Positions 51,918 to 59,789 of a DNA stretch of 64,000 bases are shown here, one piece after another. The position numbers and the translations under genes were made by a program. Numbering within the stretch: position 1 is the stretch's first letter; every line of letters starts with the position of its first letter. The notes below the pieces were generated by a model. The model did not search any database. It had not been told where the DNA came from and saw only the letters and a list, made by a program, of their open reading frames with translations. The stretch is from an uncultured Bacteroides sp. (lineage in GTDB: Bacteria > Bacteroidota > Bacteroidia > Chitinophagales > Chitinophagaceae), in assembly GCA_902168085.1 (NCBI GenBank), contig CABHOP010000087.1, positions 21,741 through 85,740 on the forward strand, given 5' to 3'.

Positions 51918-54900
51918 ATGTTTGCAACCTTTATTAAAAGGCCGGTACTTTCACTGGTCATTTCGCTAGTTATTGTCCTATTGGGTGTCCTGGCTTTATT
52001 CAAACTTCCGGTTACCCAGTTTCCAGATATTGTACCGCCGTCAGTTATCGTAACGGCAAACTACACCGGTGCCAATGCTGAAGTATGTACAAAGGCAGTA
52101 GCCACACCGCTTGAGCGTGCCATTAACGGTGTGCCGGGCATGACCTACATGTCAACTGTTACCAGTAATAATGGGATGACAATCATCCAGATTTATTTCA
52201 AAGTAGGAACTGACCCGGACATCGCAGCGGTAAACGTTCAGAACCGTGTAACCACAGTTTTGGACGAGCTGCCCGAAGAGGTCATTAAAGCAGGTGTTAC
52301 AACAGAGAAAGAGGTGAACAGTATGCTCATGTATCTCAATGTATTGAGTACAGACACTACTGCCGATGAGATGTTCATTTACAATTTTGCGGACATCAAC
52401 GTTCTTAAAGAACTAAAAAGGATTGACGGAGTAGGTTTTGTAGAGATCATGGGCGCACGCGATTATTCTATGCGCGTATGGCTGAAGCCAGACAGAATGC
52501 ATGCCTATAATATCTCTACAGAAGAAGTAATAAAAGGTATCCGGGCGCAGAATGTAGAAGCAGCTCCGGGAAAAACGGGCGAAAGCTCCGGGAAAATGAA
52601 TCAGCCGCTTCAGTATGTATTGCGGTACACAGGGAAATACACCAAGCCTGAACAATATTCAGATATTGTGTTGCGCGCAGAAAGCGATGGTTCCGTGTTG
52701 CGATTGAAAGACATTGCCGACGTAGAATTTGCGTCGCTGGATTATGACATGACCTCGATGACGGATGGCCGTCCTTCTGCATCTATCATGATAAAGCAAC
52801 GCCCGGGTTCCAACGCGAAGGCGGTAATAGAAGACATAAAAACACGCATGGCTGAGTTGAAAGAATCATCTTTTCCACCAGGCATGACATACAATATTAG
52901 TTACGACGTTTCGCGTTTCCTTGATGCTTCTATCAGTGAAGTACTGGTAACCCTCGTAGAGGCTTTTATATTGGTATTCATTGTCGTCTTTTTGTTCCTT
53001 CAGGATTTCAGATCTACACTTATTCCTGCACTGGCAGTGCCCGTAGCGTTAATTGGCACGCTATTTTTTATGCAGATGCTGGGGTTCTCCATTAACCTAC
53101 TCACGCTTTTTGCACTGGTATTAGCCATAGGCATTGTTGTAGACAACGCGATTGTAGTGGTAGAGGCCGTGCATACGAAAATGACAGAAGAACATATGCC
53201 ACCGTTGGAGGCTACCCTCGCAGCCATGAAAGACATCAGCGGCGCTATTATAGCCATTACGCTCGTAATGTCTGCTGTGTTTGTGCCGGTAGCCTTTATG
53301 GAAGGCCCGGTGGGTGTATTTTACAGGCAATTCTCACTAACCCTTGCCATAGCGATTGTTATCTCGGGGATTAATGCTGTGACGCTAACCCCGGCATTGT
53401 GTGCGCTCATGTTGCGCCATCATACACCCGCCAAAGCATCCAAAGGCTGGTTAAATAAGTTCTTCACAAAATTCAATAACGGATACGACAAACTATCTAA
53501 TGGCTATACAGGTTTCCTAAAGAAAATAGCCGGACGCAGGGCGATAACGTTTGGGATGCTCATCCTGTTCTTCTTTGCTACATGGGGTTTCAGCGCCATA
53601 CTTCCTTCCGGCTTTATACCTACAGAAGACCAGGGGATGATCTATGTGAATGTAACTACGCCACCAGGTGCCACGCTGGAGCGCACAGAAGAGGTATTGA
53701 ATGAAATACAAAAAGCTACTAAAGGAATGGATGCGGTGGAGTCTGTTTCTACACTCGCGGGGTTCAGTTTGATGAGCGATGTAGCAGGCGCATCTTACGG
53801 AATGGGGATGATAAACCTGAAACCATGGGATGAACGCAAGGAATCGCTAGAGGAAATTATTCAGGAGCTCAATAAACGGGCCGAAAAAGTAACAGATGCC
53901 AGCATCCAGTTCTTTCCGCCACCAACTGTTCCCGGCTTTGGTAATGCCAGTGGATTTGAATTGAGGCTTCTTGACAAATCCGGCTCAGATGATTTGCAGA
54001 AAACCGCTGATGTTACAAAGAAGTTCGTTACCGCACTCAATGCATCGCAAGCGGTTACTAATGTATTTACCGGTTTTGATCCGAACTTCCCTCAATACCT
54101 GATACATGTAGACCAGGAAATGGCTGCTAAAAAGGGAATAACAATAGACAATGCCCTTGCCACACTTCAAACCTTATTAGGCAGTTACTACACTACCAAT
54201 TTTATCCGCTTCGGACAGATGTATAAGGTGATGCTGCAGGCCGGACCACAGTACAGAAGCAAGCCTGAAGATGTGCTAAACCTTTATGTAAAGAACGACA
54301 AAGGCGAGATGGTACCCTATTCCACGTTTATACGTATGGAGCGTGTATATGGTCCCGAGCAACTGACGCGATACAATATGTACACTTCAGCCATGATAAA
54401 CGGAGAAGCTGCGAGTGGATATAGTAGCGGGGACGCCATAGCTGAAGTTGAGCGTATAGCGAAGGCAGAATTGCCAAGAGGTTACGATATAGAATGGTCT
54501 GGTATGACCCGCGAGCAAATACTTTCCGGCAATCAGGCAATATTCATTTTTATTATTTGTTTGATGTTTGTTTACCTGTTGCTGGCGGCGCAATACGAGA
54601 GTTTCTTATTACCCCTGCCAGTAATCCTTTCCCTGCCTACGGGCATATTTGGTTCCTTCTTATTTCTAAAGCTGGCAGGCCTGGAAAATAATATTTATGC
54701 GCAAGTGGCATTGGTAATGCTTATCGGACTACTAGGAAAAAATGCCATACTGATAGTAGAGTTTGCAATACAGAGAAGAAAGGAAGGTGCCGGTATCCTT
54801 AAGTCTGCCATAGATGGTGCAGTATCCAGGCTTCGGCCCATCTTAATGACTTCTTTTGCCTTTATAGCCGGTTTGATACCGTTGTGCATTGCAACAGGTG

Positions 54901-55112
54901 CGGGCGCTATGGGCAACAGGTCGATAGGCACTGCGGCAGCCGGTGGAATGCTGACAGGAACGATATTCGGTGTCATAATAGTTCCCGGGTTATACGTTCT
55001 GTTTGCAAGCATAGGACGCGGTAAACGCAAAAGACAGCTTGCGCTGAAAAGAATGCAGATAGACATGAAAATACCTCACAAGGCTATATCTGAAACCAAT
55101 AATCTCAACTAA
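51918..55112 (+). CDS. RND multidrug efflux permease (HAE-1 type)
   Basis: The 1064-residue pump has the AcrB layout. Its N-terminus is FIKRPVLSLVISLVIVLLGVLA, and two large periplasmic domains each sit between membrane helices 1-2 and 7-8. The proton-relay helix 4 reads FALVLAIGIVVDNAIVVVEAV with the Asp pair, and the later repeat GLLGKNAILIVEFA is typical of this class. It exports hydrophobic compounds using the proton gradient. A 25-bp gap separates it from the adaptor. Confidence 0.94.
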   Translation: MFATFIKRPVLSLVISLVIVLLGVLALFKLPVTQFPDIVPPSVIVTANYTGANAEVCTKAVATPLERAINGVPGMTYMSTVTSNNGMTIIQIYFKVGTDPDIAAVNVQNRVTTVLDELPEEVIKAGVTTEKEVNSMLMYLNVLSTDTTADEMFIYNFADINVLKELKRIDGVGFVEIMGARDYSMRVWLKPDRMHAYNISTEEVIKGIRAQNVEAAPGKTGESSGKMNQPLQYVLRYTGKYTKPEQYSDIVLRAESDGSVLRLKDIADVEFASLDYDMTSMTDGRPSASIMIKQRPGSNAKAVIEDIKTRMAELKESSFPPGMTYNISYDVSRFLDASISEVLVTLVEAFILVFIVVFLFLQDFRSTLIPALAVPVALIGTLFFMQMLGFSINLLTLFALVLAIGIVVDNAIVVVEAVHTKMTEEHMPPLEATLAAMKDISGAIIAITLVMSAVFVPVAFMEGPVGVFYRQFSLTLAIAIVISGINAVTLTPALCALMLRHHTPAKASKGWLNKFFTKFNNGYDKLSNGYTGFLKKIAGRRAITFGMLILFFFATWGFSAILPSGFIPTEDQGMIYVNVTTPPGATLERTEEVLNEIQKATKGMDAVESVSTLAGFSLMSDVAGASYGMGMINLKPWDERKESLEEIIQELNKRAEKVTDASIQFFPPPTVPGFGNASGFELRLLDKSGSDDLQKTADVTKKFVTALNASQAVTNVFTGFDPNFPQYLIHVDQEMAAKKGITIDNALATLQTLLGSYYTTNFIRFGQMYKVMLQAGPQYRSKPEDVLNLYVKNDKGEMVPYSTFIRMERVYGPEQLTRYNMYTSAMINGEAASGYSSGDAIAEVERIAKAELPRGYDIEWSGMTREQILSGNQAIFIFIICLMFVYLLLAAQYESFLLPLPVILSLPTGIFGSFLFLKLAGLENNIYAQVALVMLIGLLGKNAILIVEFAIQRRKEGAGILKSAIDGAVSRLRPILMTSFAFIAGLIPLCIATGAGAMGNRSIGTAAAGGMLTGTIFGVIIVPGLYVLFASIGRGKRKRQLALKRMQIDMKIPHKAISETNNLN

Positions 55113-55123
55113 AAAGTAAACAT

Positions 55124-55369
55124 ATGAAATGTCCGCACTGTAATGAGATGTTACTCATGTCTGAAAGGCATAATATACAAATAGACTATTGTCCCGCATG
55201 CCGTGGCATATGGCTTGATAAAGGTGAGCTTGATAAAATGCTTGAATATGCTGCAGCGAAAACAGAACCAACCAGGAATTATCAGAGCGGGATGCATGAT
55301 GCCACCGGGAAACACAACAAACCATACAAGAAGAAATCCTTCCTCGGAGATCTATTCGATTTTGACTAA
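55124..55369 (+). CDS. zf-TFIIB-type zinc-ribbon protein
   Basis: The 81-residue protein has two CxxC pairs (MKCPHCNEML and DYCPACRGIWLDKGELDKML). This is the zf-TFIIB domain of small bacterial proteins that bind zinc. The C-terminal tail is basic then acidic (KKKSFLGDLFDFD). It lies between the RND permease (11-bp gap) and the outer-membrane factor (16-bp gap), so it is co-transcribed with the pump, which is unusual. Its role may be regulatory or chaperone-like. Confidence 0.85.
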   Translation: MKCPHCNEMLLMSERHNIQIDYCPACRGIWLDKGELDKMLEYAAAKTEPTRNYQSGMHDATGKHNKPYKKKSFLGDLFDFD

Positions 55370-55385
55370 GCAAAAAATATTCGAA

Positions 55386-56828
55386 ATGCCATTTAACAAG
55401 CAAACACGGTTTCTGGTAATACTTCCAATTGTATTATGGGTAGCGAGTTGTAAAACGCCCCACACTATATCCGCTCCTTCCACAGCAGCATTACCTTCTG
55501 CTTTTATTAGCAAGACGGCAGCAGAGCCCGACAATATGGTGAGCCGTTCCAAAATATTTGTGGACCCTTTCCTGGTACAACTGATAGATGTGGCTGTAAA
55601 ACAGAACCCTGATGTATATATCGCTATGCAACGTATAGAAACGGCGCGGTCATTTTTCAGGATTCGCAAAGGTGCCATGCTGCCTTCGGTGGAAGCCACG
55701 GCGAATGCTTCTACGCAGAAGTATGGAGACTATACGATGGAGGGTGTTGGGAACTTCGACACCAACTTATCCGGCAATGTCAGTGAAGACCAAAAAGTAT
55801 CTCTCCCCATGGTGCCGTATTACTTTCTTGGCTTGAGGAGCAGCTGGGAAATAGACCTATGGGGAAAGCTCAAGAATCAAAAAAAGGCAGCGTATATGCG
55901 ATTGTTGGGAACAGAGCAGGCGCGTAACCTGGTAATAACAACACTGATAGCAGAAGTTTCATTCAGATACTTTGAATTACTGGCATTGGATGAAGAAGTG
56001 GCTATATTGAAAAGGAACATTGCGCTGCAGGACAGCGTTGTAAATATAGCAGAAGTGCAGAAGGAAGCCGGAAGAACAACCGCTTTGGCTATACAACAAT
56101 TTCAGGCACAATTGCTAAGAACAAAAAGCCTTCTGGCAGCCACGGAGCAGAGTATTAAAAAAACTGAAAATGAATTGAACTATCTGTTAGGCAGATTTCC
56201 GCAAGCCATACCCAGGAATTCAAATTTTCTACAACAAAAGCTACCGGAACAGATAGCAGTGGGGCTTCCGCAGGATGTTTTAAACAGGCGGCCCGATGTA
56301 TTGCAGGCAGAGGCCGAGCTTAAAGCAACGAAAGCCGATGTGGGCGCAGCAAAAGCCGCATTATTGCCAGCGTTGACACTATCACCTTTTTTAGGGTACA
56401 GCTCATTTAACAGTAGATTGCTCCTTAACCCAGCATCTATAGCTTATGGAATAATTGGCGGCGCTACTGCACCATTAATTAATAGAAGCGCTTTAAAAGG
56501 AGGTCTTAATCGAGCACAAGCTGAGCAGCTTGAAGCCCATCACAATTATAACAAGGTTGTATTAAACGCATTTCAGGAAATACAGACGACATTGAGCAAT
56601 ATGGATAACCTACGTAATATTTACGATTTGAACCAACAGGAGGTACAAGTACTTTCAGATGCCATTTCAACTTCTAATGATCTGTTCAAAGTTGGTTATG
56701 CAAATTATTTGGAGGTGATAACAGCACAACGCAATGTACTGGAAGCAGAAATCAACCAAGTGGAAACAAAGAAAAAACTCTTTATATCTTTAATAACAGT
56801 TTACCGTTCTACAGGAGGTGGCTGGTAG
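55386..56828 (+). CDS. RND outer-membrane factor (TolC/NodT-like lipoprotein)
   Basis: The protein of about 480 residues has a lipobox (VLWVASC) and two TolC-type repeats of coiled-coil helices. The NodT-family motif GLPQDVLNRRPDVLQAEAELKATKADVGAAKAALLP marks the start of the second repeat. It forms the outer-membrane channel for the preceding pump. ATG 55386 is preferred over an upstream in-frame start because it begins the signal peptide; the longer form would overlap the zinc-ribbon gene. Confidence 0.92.
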   Translation: MPFNKQTRFLVILPIVLWVASCKTPHTISAPSTAALPSAFISKTAAEPDNMVSRSKIFVDPFLVQLIDVAVKQNPDVYIAMQRIETARSFFRIRKGAMLPSVEATANASTQKYGDYTMEGVGNFDTNLSGNVSEDQKVSLPMVPYYFLGLRSSWEIDLWGKLKNQKKAAYMRLLGTEQARNLVITTLIAEVSFRYFELLALDEEVAILKRNIALQDSVVNIAEVQKEAGRTTALAIQQFQAQLLRTKSLLAATEQSIKKTENELNYLLGRFPQAIPRNSNFLQQKLPEQIAVGLPQDVLNRRPDVLQAEAELKATKADVGAAKAALLPALTLSPFLGYSSFNSRLLLNPASIAYGIIGGATAPLINRSALKGGLNRAQAEQLEAHHNYNKVVLNAFQEIQTTLSNMDNLRNIYDLNQQEVQVLSDAISTSNDLFKVGYANYLEVITAQRNVLEAEINQVETKKKLFISLITVYRSTGGGW

Positions 56829-56840
56829 ATGAAAGGAAAC

Positions 56841-56852
56841 TGATCTGTATCA
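56841..56852. promoter_or_regulatory. Orphan perfect Crp/Fnr box TGAT-CTGT-ATCA
   Basis: A 14-bp perfect dyad (56840-56853) lies 12 bp after the efflux operon stop. No -7 element lies at the expected distance on either strand. It may be functional for the downstream small ORF or may be chance. Confidence 0.35.
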
Positions 56853-56877
56853 GAATTTAATGATCTCAGATTTCAAG

Positions 56878-56909
56878 GATGCCGATAGCAACGTTGAGAT
56901 ATCGGCATC
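56878..56909 (+). terminator. Terminator of the efflux operon
   Basis: A 10-bp stem (56878-56887 with 56900-56909), 12-nt loop, is followed by a T/A-rich stretch. Confidence 0.7.
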
Positions 56910-56993
56910 AACTATATTTTCATTGCTATACCTGATTGGTTAAAAACCTACTTTAACAAATAGAATACAAATAATTCTTAACTTTGTTATATC

Positions 56994-57164
56994 ATGTTTT
57001 CAACACTTCATATATTACATTTTGCTGCCAAAAACTATGGCAAGGATTGTGATATTGTGATGCATGAAATACACCCTCATCACTTCCATTGTTTTTGTTA
57101 CAAGCTATATTATCTATCCAGCTTTAAGGACTTTAATACTATAGCCCCGGACTTGCACGCATAG
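56994..57164 (+). CDS. Possible 56-residue Cys/His-rich protein
   Basis: An open frame from ATG 56994 encodes 56 residues with an unusual cluster HEIHPHHFHCFCY (residues 24-36) that could bind a metal. A perfect -7 element, TAACTTTG (56979-56986), ends seven bases before the ATG, implying a nearly leaderless transcript. The stop lies in the loop of a hairpin at 57145-57172. It is not a known family and may be non-coding. Confidence 0.35.
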   Translation: MFSTLHILHFAAKNYGKDCDIVMHEIHPHHFHCFCYKLYYLSSFKDFNTIAPDLHA

Positions 57165-57172
57165 TTCCGGGG
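57145..57172 (+). terminator. Hairpin upstream of the glutamate-synthase-like gene
   Basis: CCCCGGA (57145-57151) pairs with TCCGGGG (57166-57172) around a 14-nt loop. A T-rich run follows further downstream. It is a terminator or attenuator. Confidence 0.5.
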
Positions 57173-57213
57173 ACTACTTCGGTATTTCCTTTTTCATTTA
57201 CAATATTTCAATC

Positions 57214-58788
57214 ATGTCACGAAATCTCACAAAGGTTTCGGCTAAAGGCATAATACTTTGGACAATCTTTGTTCTAAATGTATTAGTCTTAGCCGCAGCT
57301 TTATTTACAGATAAATACTGGCTTCTTGCAGCATTGTCAATTACGATATCTACATTTTGGTTGGCTATCCATAATGCCAGGCAGCGTAAGCATACCATTC
57401 TTCGGAATTTTCCTCTTGTTGGATACTTCCGGTATTTCTTTGAATCGATACGCCCTGAGATGCGACAGTATTTCGGAGAGTCGGACCTTGATGGCAGGCC
57501 GTTCAATCGAAGACAGCGAGCCATAGTTTACCAACGGGCAAAGAATGTAAAGCAAACTGTGCCTTTCGGTATGCAGAGCGACCCCCATATGCCCGGGCAT
57601 GAATGGGTGGCACATTCAACATTCCCCGTTCAGATTCCGGATAAAAACTTGCGTGTGAAGATTGGCAACAAACAATGTAGCCAACCCTACAGAGCCAGCA
57701 TTCTTAATATAGGCGCAATGAGCTATGGGGCATTAAGCAAAACTGCCATCAGCGCATTGAATGAAGGGGCCGCTCTGGAAGGGTTTGCGCACAATACAGG
57801 CGAAGGTGGCATTAGCGACTATCACGTACGTGGTGGGGATCTGATATGGCAAATTGGTACGGGATATTTTGGCTGCAGAGATGCAGAAGGAAAATTTCTT
57901 CCGGAATTATTCCATATTAACGCAACGCGTCCAAGTGTGAAAATGATAGAATTAAAACTATCACAGGGCGCGAAGCCTGGCCATGGAGGTATATTGCCGG
58001 CGGCAAAGAATACACCGGAGATAGCGTCTATCAGAAATATTGAGCCTAATACCACTGTATACTCCCCTCCTGCACACTCCGCATTCTCTACTCCCACTGA
58101 GCTGATGCAGTTCCTTGGCTCTCTCAGGGAGTTATCCGGAGGTAAGCCGGTGGGCTTTAAAATGTGTATCGGTGATAAACAGGAATTCATTGATATCTGC
58201 AACGCTATTGTAGTTACAGGCATTATTCCGGATTTCATTTCCGTAGATGGATCTGAAGGCGGCACAGGAGCAGCACCCTTAGAATTTACAGACAATATGG
58301 GTATGCCCTTATATGACGCGCTATCGTTTGTAACGCAAACATTGGATGCATTTAACCTTCGAAAAGATATTACAGTAATAGCGTCGGGGCGCATCATTAC
58401 TGCATTTGATATTTTAAAAGTATTAGCGTTAGGAGCAGGGGCATGTTATAGCGCCAGGGGGATGATGATGTCTTTAGGCTGCATCCAGGCGCTGAAGTGT
58501 GACAGTGGCGAATGTCCCGTTGGCATTGCAACCCAACAGCCTTCATTATATAAAGGCCTTAGTGTTACCGACAAGCGTGTTCGTGTGGCAAACTTCCACA
58601 GAAACACGCTTCACGCTGTAGTAGAAATGATGGAAGCCTGTGGGTTTAAAACCTTAGACGATGTTGTGCCGTCCAGATTTTTCAGAAAGATTGATACCCT
58701 GAGTACGAAAAGCTTCCAGGAAATATACTTCAGTTACAAGAACGACAAGATAAAAGACAATTCGTTAAGAGCATCCAGTTTGAACTAA
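57214..58788 (+). CDS. FMN-binding glutamate synthase-like protein
   Basis: The 524-residue protein has an N-terminal membrane segment (GIILWTIFVLNVLVLAAALFT) followed by the glutamate-synthase central FMN TIM barrel: GAMSYGALSKTAISALNEGA, NTGEGGISDYH, GAKPGHGGILPAAKNT, SVDGSEGGTGAAPLEF and LGAGACYSARGMMMSLGCIQALKC. There is no glutaminase domain, so it cannot be a complete GOGAT large subunit. Such short proteins are common in stress loci; the acceptor is unknown. The Rnk-like gene follows 13 bp later. Confidence 0.87.
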   Translation: MSRNLTKVSAKGIILWTIFVLNVLVLAAALFTDKYWLLAALSITISTFWLAIHNARQRKHTILRNFPLVGYFRYFFESIRPEMRQYFGESDLDGRPFNRRQRAIVYQRAKNVKQTVPFGMQSDPHMPGHEWVAHSTFPVQIPDKNLRVKIGNKQCSQPYRASILNIGAMSYGALSKTAISALNEGAALEGFAHNTGEGGISDYHVRGGDLIWQIGTGYFGCRDAEGKFLPELFHINATRPSVKMIELKLSQGAKPGHGGILPAAKNTPEIASIRNIEPNTTVYSPPAHSAFSTPTELMQFLGSLRELSGGKPVGFKMCIGDKQEFIDICNAIVVTGIIPDFISVDGSEGGTGAAPLEFTDNMGMPLYDALSFVTQTLDAFNLRKDITVIASGRIITAFDILKVLALGAGACYSARGMMMSLGCIQALKCDSGECPVGIATQQPSLYKGLSVTDKRVRVANFHRNTLHAVVEMMEACGFKTLDDVVPSRFFRKIDTLSTKSFQEIYFSYKNDKIKDNSLRASSLN

Positions 58789-58801
58789 AAAAAGATAAAA
58801 T

Positions 58802-59194
58802 ATGAATACCAAAGAACTAAATCCGGTGATTCTTACAGAAGAGGATTACAAACTTCTGAAACCCTATGTAGATAAACTACCGGATAGAAACGAAGAAATG
58901 TCATTGGCGCATGAACTGAAACGCGCAGTGATCGTAACAAAAGATGCTTTCCCTAAGCACTGCATTAAGCTGAATTCCCGGGTATCGATATTAGACCTTG
59001 ATACCCAGAAAGTACTGGAGTTTACAATTGTAATGCCCGAGCATGCTGACATAAAACAAAATAAGATTTCTGTAATTACCCCAATGGGGGCAGCCCTCAT
59101 TGGGTTTAGAAAATCAGAAGAAGTACGGTGGAAGGTACCGGCGGGATTAAAGCGTTTCCGTATACTTGATGTGGTGAACAATCCTGACTCTTAG
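58802..59194 (+). CDS. Rnk/GreA-GreB C-terminal-domain protein
   Basis: The 130-residue protein has a short helical N-terminus and a GreA/GreB C-terminal-like domain (INSRVSILDLDTQKVLEFTIVMPEHADIKQNKISVITPMGAALIGF). This is the pattern of Rnk, which binds RNA polymerase without the coiled-coil cleavage finger. It probably modulates transcription in stress. It is co-transcribed with the flavoprotein. Confidence 0.87.
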   Translation: MNTKELNPVILTEEDYKLLKPYVDKLPDRNEEMSLAHELKRAVIVTKDAFPKHCIKLNSRVSILDLDTQKVLEFTIVMPEHADIKQNKISVITPMGAALIGFRKSEEVRWKVPAGLKRFRILDVVNNPDS

Positions 59195-59789
59195 GCTTGA
59201 TGCCATATACACATATGTTGGAAACGACCGTTGATAAATGATGATAGCAGTAGCCTTAATTACAGCTTTTACTACATGCACCGTTCAGGCACAGTGCATC
59301 GTTTCAGCACGCTCGCATACATGGCTACTGCTACTATAGGCAAAAGTGCGGCGATGCAGCCACTACGGCTTCTTTTCCTTAGAAATATCGCAAAGCCTAT
59401 CGGAAAGCTTATCGAATGTTTGTTGCTTCACTTTCCTTCTCTCACGTAAGCTCCAAAACATAATCGAGGGTTGCTTTTCCCGGTTGCTGAACAAGGGGCT
59501 TTTTGTTTTCACCTTCGGTTCAGTATAGCATGATGGAGATCCTTGACTTAAAATTCACCGCAGTCCTTTTCGAAATAGATAACCGCATTGATGATGCTAA
59601 CCATTGATGTTTCTTACGGCTGAAATGGAGCTTCTAATCTACCAGGTACGGATTTATTTTTAATTACGAGTTCTATGAGTTAAAGTTCACATGTAGTAGC
59701 TTTATAATTGGTTGTGTCAATCATTTATAATCACCAACGAATTGCAACGCCTTCAAGATTGAGAGTATCGTTTTAAAATAATCAGGAAC
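59195..59789. other. 595-bp region without a recognised gene
   Basis: A 33-codon frame from 59238 encodes a signal-peptide-like run (MMIAVALITAFTTCTVQAQ) and then stops at 59339. It may be a truncated secreted protein. The rest shows no extended coding character, tRNA or Crp/Fnr box at a -7 element. Confidence 0.45.

Noticed and set aside
59231..59449. A 72-codon forward frame between the Rnk-like and P-type ATPase genes
   Set aside because: Low-complexity translation with no family; the alternative 33-codon signal-like frame conflicts with it. No promoter is clear.
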